From Methylomonas albis (lineage in GTDB: Bacteria; Pseudomonadota; Gammaproteobacteria; Methylococcales; Methylomonadaceae), in contig NZ_JACXSS010000001.1 of the NCBI RefSeq assembly GCF_014850955.1, positions 3,348,001-3,412,000 of the forward strand: a stretch of DNA of 64,000 nt, in the 5' to 3' direction. The notes below the pieces were generated by a model. It did no database searches and was not told the DNA's origin. It saw only the letters and a list, made by a program, of their open reading frames with translations. How positions within the stretch are numbered: the stretch's first letter is position 1; every line of letters begins with the position of its first letter. Below, piece by piece: positions 10,370 through 19,918 of this stretch. The translations under genes were made by a program, and so were the position numbers.

Positions 10370-12777
10370 ATACACTTTGGCATAAAGTCTGGGCCGACTT
10401 GTGGCTGACAAAAAGTCGCACTGCCTTGGCAATTATTAGCATCGCCGTCGGCGTCTGTTGTGTCGGCATTTTGTTCGGCATGATCGATTTGCTGCTGGGT
10501 AAAATGGATGCCGCACACCGACAATCGCAACCCTCGCATATCAATCTGATTTTGCGTAAGGATGCCGACATCAGTGTACTGGAGCAAATCAAAGCCTTAC
10601 CCAACGTAGCCGGCGTCGATACCATGACGCCGCTGAGCGTGCATTTCCGCCAACCCGGCGAAACCGACTGGCGCTTGGGTACGCTCATAATCCGGCCAGA
10701 CTATGAAAATCAACATTTCGACAAAACCGCCTTGCAATCAGGCAATTGGCCGAGCGTAAATCAAGTAGCGATAGAAAACCTCTCCGCCCTGTCTAGCGGC
10801 ATACAAGGCGGCGACGTCGAATTCGAAACCGTCCAAGGCCCGCAAGCGCTGGCTATCGGCGGCATCGTCCGTCATCCCTTTGTTAAACCGCCCAAATTTG
10901 GCGGCCAGGTGCATTTTTTTGCCAGCGCCGCCAAAGCTGCCCAATTCGGCATTCCGGCACACAGTTTTCGACAATTATTGGTGCAAATCACCCCACCTTA
11001 CAGCAGCGAAACAGCCCGCAGCGTTGCCAGCCAAATTCGCAACTTGCTGGGCAAACAGCATATAGGCGTCAACGTCACCCTGTTGCAAGACCCGGAACAA
11101 CATTGGGGCCGGCCGTTCTTATCCGGTATCAATGGCGTCTTGCAAATCATGGCCTTGGTATCATTAGCCTTGGCTAGCGTATTGATTTTAAACACCGTAT
11201 CGGCCCATATTACCCAGCAAACCGATCAGATCGGCGTGATGAAAGCATTGGGTGCCAGAACACAAACCATTGCCAAACTGTATCTACTGGAAATCCTGCT
11301 GCTGGCTTTGGTCGCGGTAGTCTTCGCCATTCCACCGGCACTTGCCGGCGCTTATTTTAGCGCTTGCCGACTGTTGGCTTTATTCAATATCGACTGCGGT
11401 GCATTCGCGATTTCCCAGCCCGCCCTGGCATACATGCTGTTGGGTGGCCTGCTGGCGCCATTGCTGGCGGCCATGACCCCAATTCTGCGCGGTGCGGCCA
11501 TGACGGTGCGTGTGGCAATCGCCGGTTACGGTGTGGGCGCAGATTTTGGCTACAACCGTTTCGACCTGCTTATAGAGAAGTTCGGCTCGCGCTTTCTGCC
11601 GACTTTATCCGCCGCAGCCTTAGGGAATTTGTTCCGCCGGAAAGCCAGGCTGGTGCTGACGCAAAGTGTCTTGATCGTTGCCGGCGTGATGTTTTTGGTA
11701 TTGACCAGCTTGATCGCCTCGCTGAATTTAACCCTGGACCGGGAAATGGCCCGCAGCCGCTATGCAGTGCGCCTGGGTTTTAGCATCGACCAGCCCGAGC
11801 AAAAAATACGCGACATCGCCGCTGCCGTGGAAGGCACGGAGTATATGGAGTTTTGGCAACGCTCAAGCATACAAATTGCCAAGGACAGCCAAGCCTTGCG
11901 GCAAAAAGGCAGTCTGGGCATGCAAATGCTGGCATTGCCGGCAAACTCGAATATGTATCAGCCTCTGATCGAATCCGGACGCTGGTTGCAGGCCAGTGAC
12001 GCCGGTGCGCGCGTATTGGTGCTGAGCGCGGATACGGCCGCGCTGAACGCTATTCAAACCGGCGATATGCTGGATGTTGGGCTAGGCACCGATCACCAGA
12101 AATGGCAAGTAATCGGCATCTATCGCTGGCTAACCGGCGGTAGTTATGCGGTGGAACCGGTTTACGCGCCACTCGAAACACTCAGACGGATTACCCAAAG
12201 CCAGGACGTAGCGTCATTCGCCTTACTCGATGCACAGGTCGCCAACCTCAATCAGGAAGCTGACTACCTGCGCCACTTGCAACAGCGCTTTCAAGATCAA
12301 GGCATACAACTGGATGTTTACACCACCCTCGCCAAACTGGAACAACGCCAGTTTGCCCGCAACCAGTTCAAACCGGTGTTAAACACCTTACTAGGCTTGG
12401 CCTGTATGATTGCGGCAGTCGGTGGCATCGGCCTGTCCGGCACTTTAGCAATCAGTGTATTGCAGCGCATTCGCGAAATAGGCGTATTGCGCGCCATAGG
12501 CGCACCCTCCAAAGTGGTGTTCCGCATGTTTTTAATGGAAGGCCTATTGCATGGCGGCATGGCCTGGCTCATCGGCATTCCGCTCGCCTATCTGGCCGCC
12601 GAACCTCTAGCCAAACAATTGGGTCGGACTATGCTTGGTATACAACTGGATTTCAGCTTCGACTTGTGGGCTATTCTGTATTGGCTGCTTATTGTTTTAA
12701 CCGTAGCTTGGATAGCCGCCTTCTGGCCTGCCCGTAAGGCAACCCGCTTAAGCATTAGGGAGTGTTTGGGACACTGA
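10366..12777 (+). CDS. ABC transporter permease with duplicated FtsX/MacB domains
   Basis: An 803-residue permease starting at GTG 10366, overlapping the ATPase stop. It has two MacB/FtsX units. Each begins with a membrane helix and a periplasmic core (about residues 20-45 and 430-450), and ends in a three-helix FtsX domain (about 255-380 and 680-795). The motifs TDQIGVMKALGA and IREIGVLRAIGAP mark the two FtsX domains. This double layout is typical of large type VII-fold ABC permeases. The neighbours downstream are sensor kinases and response regulators. Confidence 0.9.
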   Translation: MNTLWHKVWADLWLTKSRTALAIISIAVGVCCVGILFGMIDLLLGKMDAAHRQSQPSHINLILRKDADISVLEQIKALPNVAGVDTMTPLSVHFRQPGETDWRLGTLIIRPDYENQHFDKTALQSGNWPSVNQVAIENLSALSSGIQGGDVEFETVQGPQALAIGGIVRHPFVKPPKFGGQVHFFASAAKAAQFGIPAHSFRQLLVQITPPYSSETARSVASQIRNLLGKQHIGVNVTLLQDPEQHWGRPFLSGINGVLQIMALVSLALASVLILNTVSAHITQQTDQIGVMKALGARTQTIAKLYLLEILLLALVAVVFAIPPALAGAYFSACRLLALFNIDCGAFAISQPALAYMLLGGLLAPLLAAMTPILRGAAMTVRVAIAGYGVGADFGYNRFDLLIEKFGSRFLPTLSAAALGNLFRRKARLVLTQSVLIVAGVMFLVLTSLIASLNLTLDREMARSRYAVRLGFSIDQPEQKIRDIAAAVEGTEYMEFWQRSSIQIAKDSQALRQKGSLGMQMLALPANSNMYQPLIESGRWLQASDAGARVLVLSADTAALNAIQTGDMLDVGLGTDHQKWQVIGIYRWLTGGSYAVEPVYAPLETLRRITQSQDVASFALLDAQVANLNQEADYLRHLQQRFQDQGIQLDVYTTLAKLEQRQFARNQFKPVLNTLLGLACMIAAVGGIGLSGTLAISVLQRIREIGVLRAIGAPSKVVFRMFLMEGLLHGGMAWLIGIPLAYLAAEPLAKQLGRTMLGIQLDFSFDLWAILYWLLIVLTVAWIAAFWPARKATRLSIRECLGH

Positions 12778-12803
12778 ACGGCTCAGTATTGGATTTTACC
12801 TAA

Positions 12804-15008
12804 ATGAGCAATAACCACTTATCAATGACAAAAAAAGCTTTGAATAACCGATTTAAATTCCTGCTTTTTTGCTGCTTGCTAACCAGCTTTACAGCACTAG
12901 CCAACGCGCCGGTGCGCATCGGCGTGTTGGCCTATCGGCCCAAACCGCAAACACTGGAACAGTGGCAAGCGCTAGGCAAAGTCTTGCACCAAGCCATCCC
13001 CGAGCGCGAGTTTATTGTCGAAGCATTGAACTACCAAGAACTGGAAGCCAGCATAGACGCTAAACAATTGGACTTTGTGCTGACCAATCCCGGACACTAC
13101 ATCCATATCAGCTATCAACATAGCTTTTCGGCACCCTTAGCAACCTTAGTCAGGCGTGAGAACGACCGCTCCCAGGATATGTTCGGCGGCGTTATCTTCG
13201 CGCTGGCCGAGCGTGAAGATCTAAACGCGCTCAGTGACCTGCGCGGCAAAAAAATCGCCGTAACGAGTCAAGACTCACTGGGCGGCTTCCAGATGCAAGC
13301 TTATGAAGCCGCGCAGGCCGGAATAGACATTGTCAAGGCATCCCAATTGCTACTCACCGGCATGCCGCACGATGCAGTAATGGAAGCTGTATTGGCCGGA
13401 CAAGCGGATATAGGTTTCGTCCGCAGCGGCGTTCTGGAGGATTTGGCCAAAAATGGCAAACTTGATCTGCGACAGATCAAAATCCTCAATGCGCAAGCAT
13501 CGGCAGGCTTCAAGCTGCTATCGACTCAGCTTTATCCCGAGTGGCCGTTTTTAGCCATGCCGACGGTAGACCACCAGTTGGCCAAAAAAGTCGCCGGCAC
13601 CTTGTTGCTGATGGGCGCCGACCGCATTCCGGGGATTGTCGGCTTTACCATACCCGCCGACTACAATTCGGTAGAACAGTTACTACGCACTCTCCGCGTA
13701 AAACCTTTCGACACAGCTCCGCAATTTACTCTGACCGACATTTGGCAACGTTACCCCACGCCGGTGATGGCACTCGCCGCTGGGGTATTCTTGGTGATTT
13801 TACTCAGCTTGAGTTTATTCTCGGTAAACCTCTACCTGGCAGCGGAAAGGCGCAGAGTACGGGAACAAAATATTCGCCTGATGGACAGCGAATATCGCTG
13901 GAAATTTGCGCTGGAAGGTGCCGGCGAAGGTGCCTGGGATTGGGACATCGTCAGCGGCGAGGTGTTTTTCTCGCCACGCTGGAAATCAATGATTGGCTAT
14001 CAACCGGAAGAATTTGCTAATAACTTCGATGCCTGGCGCGACAGTCTGCATCCGGACGACACTGACCGAGTACTCAAAACCCTAAACGACTACTTTGACG
14101 GCAAGGAAAAACTGTATTGGGTGGAGTTTCGCATGCGCTGCAAGGATGGCCATTACAAATGGATACTCGCCAAAGGCATGGTGGTGGCGAAAACCCCGGA
14201 AGGCAAACCGCAACGCATGCTGGGTACGCATGTCGATATTGACAAACATAAGCAAATCGAGCGGGAATTACTGCAAAGCCACGACGCCTTGTTGCGCTCC
14301 AATGTCGACCTGGAACAATTCGCTTACAGCGTATCGCACGACATGCGTCAGCCACTGCGCATGGTCTCCGGCCATTTGCAATTTCTGGAACGCAATCTGA
14401 GCGAGCCGCTGGACGAAGACGCGCGGCAGAATCTGAATTTTGCCTTGGACGGCGCCAAACGCATGGATGCGATGATAGTCTCGCTGCTTGAGTATTCGCG
14501 AATCGGCCGCAAGACCCAACAAAAATCCTGGATTGCCAGCGATGCAGTGCGCGATGAAGCGTTGCAGTTCGTCGAACCCTTGGCTACACAATGTCAGGCC
14601 AACATCCTCTGCCAAGGCCACTGGCCCATCCTTTATGCCAGCCGCGATGAACTGAGCCGCTTACTGCAAAATCTACTGGTCAATGCCCTGCACTATCGCC
14701 AAGAAAATCAAGCACCCGTTGTCGAGGTAAGCTCCGAGGTCAGTGATGGCCTATGGCGGCTGAGCGTGCGCGACAACGGTATCGGTATAAACCCCGAGCA
14801 ATTTGACCGGCTATTTCAGTTTTTCAGTCGCCTGCAATCACGTAAACGCTTCGAAGGCACCGGCATGGGCCTGGCTTTGTGCCGGCGCATAGTCGAACAT
14901 CACGATGGCAAAATTTGGGTAGACTCGGCTGGCGAAGGCAGGGGCTCCTGCTTTAGCTTTGAAATCCCCTTGGGTTATACACCCGAATCCAACACACAAC
15001 CGACATGA
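12804..15008 (+). CDS. sensor histidine kinase with PhnD-like periplasmic domain and PAS
   Basis: A 734-residue hybrid of a periplasmic binding protein and a histidine kinase. A signal/anchor helix (about 15-32) is followed by a PhnD/TtrS-like binding domain (about 35-300; DLRGKKIAVTSQDSLGGFQ, AVLAGQADIGFVRSGVLE). A membrane helix comes next (about 313-337), then a PAS domain (about 365-480). HisKA has the phospho-accepting H in SVSHDMRQPL (near 511), and HATPase ends in GTGMGLALCRRIVEHH. It probably senses an oxyanion or phosphonate-like ligand, but the ligand is not readable. The last codons overlap the next kinase gene by four bases. Confidence 0.9.
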   Translation: MSNNHLSMTKKALNNRFKFLLFCCLLTSFTALANAPVRIGVLAYRPKPQTLEQWQALGKVLHQAIPEREFIVEALNYQELEASIDAKQLDFVLTNPGHYIHISYQHSFSAPLATLVRRENDRSQDMFGGVIFALAEREDLNALSDLRGKKIAVTSQDSLGGFQMQAYEAAQAGIDIVKASQLLLTGMPHDAVMEAVLAGQADIGFVRSGVLEDLAKNGKLDLRQIKILNAQASAGFKLLSTQLYPEWPFLAMPTVDHQLAKKVAGTLLLMGADRIPGIVGFTIPADYNSVEQLLRTLRVKPFDTAPQFTLTDIWQRYPTPVMALAAGVFLVILLSLSLFSVNLYLAAERRRVREQNIRLMDSEYRWKFALEGAGEGAWDWDIVSGEVFFSPRWKSMIGYQPEEFANNFDAWRDSLHPDDTDRVLKTLNDYFDGKEKLYWVEFRMRCKDGHYKWILAKGMVVAKTPEGKPQRMLGTHVDIDKHKQIERELLQSHDALLRSNVDLEQFAYSVSHDMRQPLRMVSGHLQFLERNLSEPLDEDARQNLNFALDGAKRMDAMIVSLLEYSRIGRKTQQKSWIASDAVRDEALQFVEPLATQCQANILCQGHWPILYASRDELSRLLQNLLVNALHYRQENQAPVVEVSSEVSDGLWRLSVRDNGIGINPEQFDRLFQFFSRLQSRKRFEGTGMGLALCRRIVEHHDGKIWVDSAGEGRGSCFSFEIPLGYTPESNTQPT

Positions 15009-17199
15009 ATAATCAGCACAAAAACTCGGTTGCCAGCCCGCCGCTCGCAAACCTGAGCGAATTGAAAAAACCTCGGTATTACAGTCACTGGCTGACGGCA
15101 ACGGTACTTGCCGTAACATTGTTAACCAGCTACCAGGCTTGGCGGCTAGCAGCTCAGGACTTGGAACACGAACGTCAGCTATATTTTGACTTCCGCGTCC
15201 GCCAACTAGTGCAGCGTATTGAGCAACGCTTACAAACTTACGAACAAATGCTCTATGGCGCCAGAGGCTTGTTTGCGGCTTCAGGGCTAGTAAAACGTAG
15301 CGAATATCGGGAATATATATCCGCACTCAATCTCGACCAACGCTTCCCCGGCATCCAAGGTGTGGGCTTTTCCCTGTGGATTCCCAGAATCGAGAAAGAC
15401 CGGCATGTTGCCGATATGCGCAAGCAAGGCTTCGCCGATTATGATATCCATCCGCTCGGCGAACGCGAGTTTTACACGTCGGTTATCTATCTGGAACCGT
15501 TTTCCGGTCGGAATCTGCGCGCCTTCAGTTACGACATGTTTTCGGAGCAAACCCGCAACCGCGCACTCACTTATGCCCGTGATACTGATAGCCTCGGTAT
15601 CACCGGAAAAGTAAAATTACTACAAGAAACCGACCAAGACGTGCAAGCCGGCTTTTTAATGTATCTGCCTGTGTACAAAAAAAATAAGCCGCACGACACT
15701 CTCGAACAGCGCCGCGCCAATCTATTCGGTTGGGTTTATGCGCCATTCCGTACCAAAGACTTAATGACCGGCATTGGCGGTGAACAAGAAAGCGATTTGG
15801 GATTGGAAATATTCAACGGTACCGAGGTAAACGAAGAAAACCGCATGTATGGCTCGGCACCACCGCCCCCCCCCGTCCGACACTAGCATCAAAACAACAG
15901 ATCGTTCTGGCATGCCATCCCTGGACCTTATTAATTCACGCCGAACCGGGTTTTCAAACCCGCGTCGATCAAGACAAGCCCTTGCTCGTCGCCGGCAGCT
16001 GCGTGAGCCTCAGCCTGCTATTAAGTTTGCTAACCTGGCAATTGGTGAACAGCCGCAGTCGAGCAATGGCCATGGCGCAAACTATTACCGCCGAATTACG
16101 CGAGAGTGAAAACCGGTTCCGGGTCATGGCAAACTCAGCACCGGTACTAATTTGGCTATCCGGCCTCAATAAGCTTTGTTACTGGTTCAATAAGACGTGG
16201 TTAGACTTTACCGGGCGCAGTATCGAACAGGAAACGGGTAACGGCTGGCTAGAAGCCGTACATCCGAACGACCTGGATTTTTGCTTAAACCACTACACTC
16301 AGAATTTTGAAAAGCGCCTGCCCTTTACTATGGAATATCGCCTGAGACGCCACGATGGCGAATACCGCTGGTTGCTCGACAACGGCATTCCTCGTTACAG
16401 CGACAAAGGCGAGTTCCTCGGCTATATCGGCTCCTGTATCGATATTACCGAAAACAGGCAAATCCGTATCGATCTGCAAAACAGCAACGCCGACCTGAGC
16501 CGGTTCGCAGAAATTTCCGCGCATCATCTGATGGAACCGACCCGGCGATTTAGCAGCTTTACCCAACGCTTGCGTCATTCCTTGAGCGCTTATCCGGATG
16601 CACTGCACAACCAAGACATCAATGCCAGCCTGACTTATCTGGAACAAGACGCAGAGCGCTTGCTTGGCCTGGTACGCGACATTCAACTCTACGTTACCGC
16701 CGATCAAGCTCGCGACAAACCTGGCCATGTGAATGCCGAAGTAGCTGCGAAATCCGCTGTGTCCGCCTTAGCGGATCAGATTGCCGCCGCCGGCGCCATC
16801 GTTAGCGTCGGCTGCTTACCGAATGCCTATATCGACCTCCCCCGCCTGACCGAGCTATTTCGCCTGTTTCTGGACAACGCGTTAAGGCACGGCCGCCCGA
16901 CCAACCCTGAATTGAACTTACAAATCGAGATTGGCGGCGTATCGGAGCCGGACGTAAATCGCTATTATGTACGCGATAACGGCAGCGGGATCGATGCGGA
17001 ATATCAGCAACGCGTCTTCGAAATTTTCGAACGCTTAAACTATCGCGACAACCCGACCGGCACCGGTATCGGTCTATCGATTGCCCGCCGTATCGTTACC
17101 AGCTGCCGCGGCAAAATTTGGATAGACAGTAGCGGGCACGACGGCACCGCCGTGGTATTCGAGCTACCCAATATCAAAGGAAACAAGCATGACGGATAA
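15005..17199 (+). pseudogene. CHASE-PAS sensor histidine kinase, frameshifted at a C tract
   Basis: Two frames together make one kinase. Positions 15005-15886 encode a membrane helix (about residues 27-48) and most of a CHASE domain. Positions from about 15871 to 17199 continue, in the other frame, with the CHASE end (WTLLIHAEPGF), a second helix (SCVSLSLLLSLLTWQLVN), a PAS domain (SENRFRVMANSAP) and the kinase core (DNGSGIDAEYQQRVFEIFER, GTGIGLSIARRIV). The break is a run of nine C at 15867-15875. Ten or seven C would restore one frame of about 730 codons. The second frame has no convincing own start before 15982. Phase variation, a true mutation or a base-calling error are all possible. Confidence 0.85.
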
Positions 17200-17644
17200 A
17201 GCGAGTCCGCTGTTCGATGTACTGTTGGTGGAAGACGAACCCGCCGACGCTCATCTGGTAAAAATGAGTTTCAAGGAAAATCGGCTGCGCTGCAACCTGC
17301 ATCATGTCTGCGACGGTGTCGAGGCTATGGCATTTTTACGGCGGCAAAGCGATGACTATGCCGACGCGCCACGCCCGGATCTGATCTTGCTGGATCTGAA
17401 TATGCCACGCATGAACGGCCGCGAGTTTCTAACTAAAATCAAATCGGCGCCCGACTTTTCCAGCATCCCGGTCATAGTACTCAGCACCTCCGATATTGAG
17501 CGCGATGTAGTTTCGACTTATCAACTAGGTGCCAACAGTTACATCACCAAACCCGTGGATGCCGAAGAATTTATCACGGTCGTTAAGCATATCGAAGGGT
17601 ATTGGTTTAACGTGGTGCGCTTACCGAGCAAGCAACAAATATGA
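17189..17644 (+). CDS. single-domain response regulator (Rcp1-like receiver)
   Basis: A 151-residue stand-alone receiver domain. The acidic pair is in LLVEDEPADAHL, the phospho-accepting Asp is D69 in LILLDLNMPRMNG, then IVLSTSD and the Lys of ITKPVDAEEF. There is no output domain, so it passes signal by protein contact, as in phytochrome-type Rcp1 systems. It overlaps the kinase gene before it by 11 bases and the REC-GGDEF gene after it by four. This suggests a relay kinase, single receiver, then diguanylate cyclase. Confidence 0.93.
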   Translation: MTDKASPLFDVLLVEDEPADAHLVKMSFKENRLRCNLHHVCDGVEAMAFLRRQSDDYADAPRPDLILLDLNMPRMNGREFLTKIKSAPDFSSIPVIVLSTSDIERDVVSTYQLGANSYITKPVDAEEFITVVKHIEGYWFNVVRLPSKQQI

Positions 17645-19305
17645 CAGAAGCGACTAACTGCTGCGTTTTATTGATCGAAGACGAACCGGGCGATGCCAGT
17701 CTGGTTCGGCAATATTTGCGCGCCTCGCCTAATCTGCGTTTCGAACTGATCTGGCGCGAAAATTTGGCGGATGGCGAACAAACCATAGCCCAACAAAAAA
17801 TCGACGTGGTGCTGGTGGATTTAAGCCTACCGGATTCGCGCGGTCTGGATACCGTCAGACGCATCCGCAAAGCGACCCGCGTACTGCCGATTATCGTGCT
17901 GACCGGGCACGACGATACCGAGTTTTCTCTGAAGGCTCTGGACTGCGGTGCTCAGGACTATCTAATCAAAACCGGCATAGACACCGACAGTTTAGTGCGG
18001 GCGATACGCTATGCGATGAGTCGGATCAGCCTGGAAAGGCGGCTTTACGAGTCTGAACAACGAATGGGCATGGCCTTGCAGAGCGCCAATCTGGGTTTAT
18101 GGGATTGGCATATTCCCAGCGGGAAGATAATCTTCAACGACCTATGGGCTTCGATGCTAGGGTATACGCTCGACGACATCGGAGCCGATATTGACATCTG
18201 GAAACGCTTGGTGCATCCGGACGATTGGCAAGTAATCCATGCCTCGTTGGATCCGCATTTGCGCGGTGAAACCGAACTTTACTCTTCAGAACATCGCCTA
18301 CGGCACAAACTAGGCCATTGGGTTTGGGTGCACGATACCGGTCGGGTGCTGGAATGGGATATGCAGGGACAGGCGATCCGCGCGGTCGGCATCCATCAAG
18401 ATATCAGCCTGCGTAAAGCCTCCGAATTGCGCGACCATTTGTTAGTGTCGGCGCTGGAAACAGTGGAACATGGTGTGCTGATCACCGACATCAATGCCGG
18501 CATCGAGTGGGCCAATAAAGCCTTTGAAACGCTAACCGGTTATAGCCGCGACGAGGCCATTGGCATGCGACCCAACGAATTGCTCAAATCCGGCGAGCAA
18601 ACCCCGGCGTTTTACCAGAATTTGTGGGATACCATACTTTCAGGGAACACCTGGCGTGGCGAAGTTGTCAACCGCCGCAAAAACGGCGAACTCTATGACG
18701 AAGAGCTGGTGATTACGCCGGTTAAGGATCTTCAAGGCTGCATACGCCATTTTGTCGGCGTTAAGCAGGATGTCAGCATACGCAAGCGGACAGAAACGGA
18801 GCTCTGGGAATTGGCGACTACTGACGGCTTGACTGGTTTTTTAAATCGCCGGCATTTCATGACACGTCTGGAGGAGGAATTCGCCCGAGTGCAGCGCAAC
18901 CAGCATCGAGTGGCGGTATTAATGCTGGACTTGGATCATTTTAAGCAGATTAACGACAATTACGGCCACCCAACCGGTGATGCGATGTTGCAACACTTCG
19001 CCAACATTATTCGCACCGAGTTGCGCAAAATCGATGTCGTGGGCCGGCTAGGCGGCGAGGAGTTTGCGATTTTTCTGCCAGACACCGAAGCAGAGCCAGC
19101 CGTGGTATTTGCCGAGCGTTTGCGTAAACTACTAGCCGATACACCTATGATTATTGACGGTCATACCATTTCGATAACCGTCAGTATCGGGATTGCCACT
19201 ATGCACACCGATAGCGGTACAGCGGACTGCGTCTTGACCAAGGCCGACAAAGCCCTATACACCGCCAAGGAACACGGCCGTAACCGCGTGCGCGTCTGGC
19301 TTTAA
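17641..19305 (+). CDS. response regulator with REC, two PAS and GGDEF domains (diguanylate cyclase)
   Basis: A 554-residue protein. The receiver domain (residues 5-125) carries phospho-Asp D60 in VVLVDLSLPDSRG. Two PAS domains with PAC tails follow (about 140-260 and 265-385), then a GGDEF domain (about 390-553). The active site is GGEEF at 471-475, and an inhibitory I-site RKID lies at 462-465 with the proper five-residue gap, so product feedback is expected. It should make c-di-GMP under control of the kinases encoded just upstream. It ends the plus-strand operon. Confidence 0.94.
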   Translation: MTEATNCCVLLIEDEPGDASLVRQYLRASPNLRFELIWRENLADGEQTIAQQKIDVVLVDLSLPDSRGLDTVRRIRKATRVLPIIVLTGHDDTEFSLKALDCGAQDYLIKTGIDTDSLVRAIRYAMSRISLERRLYESEQRMGMALQSANLGLWDWHIPSGKIIFNDLWASMLGYTLDDIGADIDIWKRLVHPDDWQVIHASLDPHLRGETELYSSEHRLRHKLGHWVWVHDTGRVLEWDMQGQAIRAVGIHQDISLRKASELRDHLLVSALETVEHGVLITDINAGIEWANKAFETLTGYSRDEAIGMRPNELLKSGEQTPAFYQNLWDTILSGNTWRGEVVNRRKNGELYDEELVITPVKDLQGCIRHFVGVKQDVSIRKRTETELWELATTDGLTGFLNRRHFMTRLEEEFARVQRNQHRVAVLMLDLDHFKQINDNYGHPTGDAMLQHFANIIRTELRKIDVVGRLGGEEFAIFLPDTEAEPAVVFAERLRKLLADTPMIIDGHTISITVSIGIATMHTDSGTADCVLTKADKALYTAKEHGRNRVRVWL

Positions 19306-19332
19306 TGGGGCAAAACAGGCAGTGAACAACGC

Positions 19333-19746
19333 CTAGAGTTCAATCGGATAGAACACATTGGAAAAATCGACATAGATTTCCACTTTATCGCCGCGCCGCC
19401 GGTCCTGAATACGTTTTTCCATGAACTCTTGCGGCACCGGCAAGCTGTTGCGGCGCCTATCATTGTTAACGTCGCGCTGCTTGTAACATCTGACCAAAAC
19501 CGCGCAGCCATGGAACAACAAGCCGTCCAGATTCTTGATAGCGTAGATGCCGGCCTCATCGGAATTCACCGATACCAAGCCGTGATGCTCCAGCCGATTG
19601 GTGCGCTTATCCCGAATCACCATCACCTCGGCTTTCATCACCGGTTTAGCTTGTTCCATTAAGTCTTCGCTCACCCCCATCGCCAAGTAACTGTACAACT
19701 CGTTGGGCCGGGTCGGTGCCGGGATATTCCGAAAAAAAAGCAGCAT
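19333..19746 (-). CDS. small RRM-like RNA-binding protein
   Basis: A 137-residue protein that begins MLLFFRNIPAPTRPNELYSY, like the first strand and helix of an RNA recognition motif. It continues with HHGLVSVNSDEAGIYAI and NLDGLLFHGCAVLVR, which fit strand 3, helix 2 and strand 4. A basic tail follows (CYKQRDVNNDRRR), and a C-terminal arm after it. This is a plausible bacterial RRM-type protein, but RNP motifs are weak and I assign it only by pattern. It is convergent with the GGDEF gene. Confidence 0.6.
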   Translation of the reverse strand: MLLFFRNIPAPTRPNELYSYLAMGVSEDLMEQAKPVMKAEVMVIRDKRTNRLEHHGLVSVNSDEAGIYAIKNLDGLLFHGCAVLVRCYKQRDVNNDRRRNSLPVPQEFMEKRIQDRRRGDKVEIYVDFSNVFYPIEL

Positions 19747-19918
19747 AAAAATCTAGCGAACCATCAACAGTTTGATAAAAATAAGCCGGAAGCCTCTTAT
19801 ATAGCGGTTTCGGCGCGGATAGGTTATACCAAGTCTAAACACAAAAAACCCAGCCGTGCATAACGCCCGATAAGTGTAGGCCCAATTAATCAGCTTGGCT
19901 TTTTTGTCTACCACAGCA

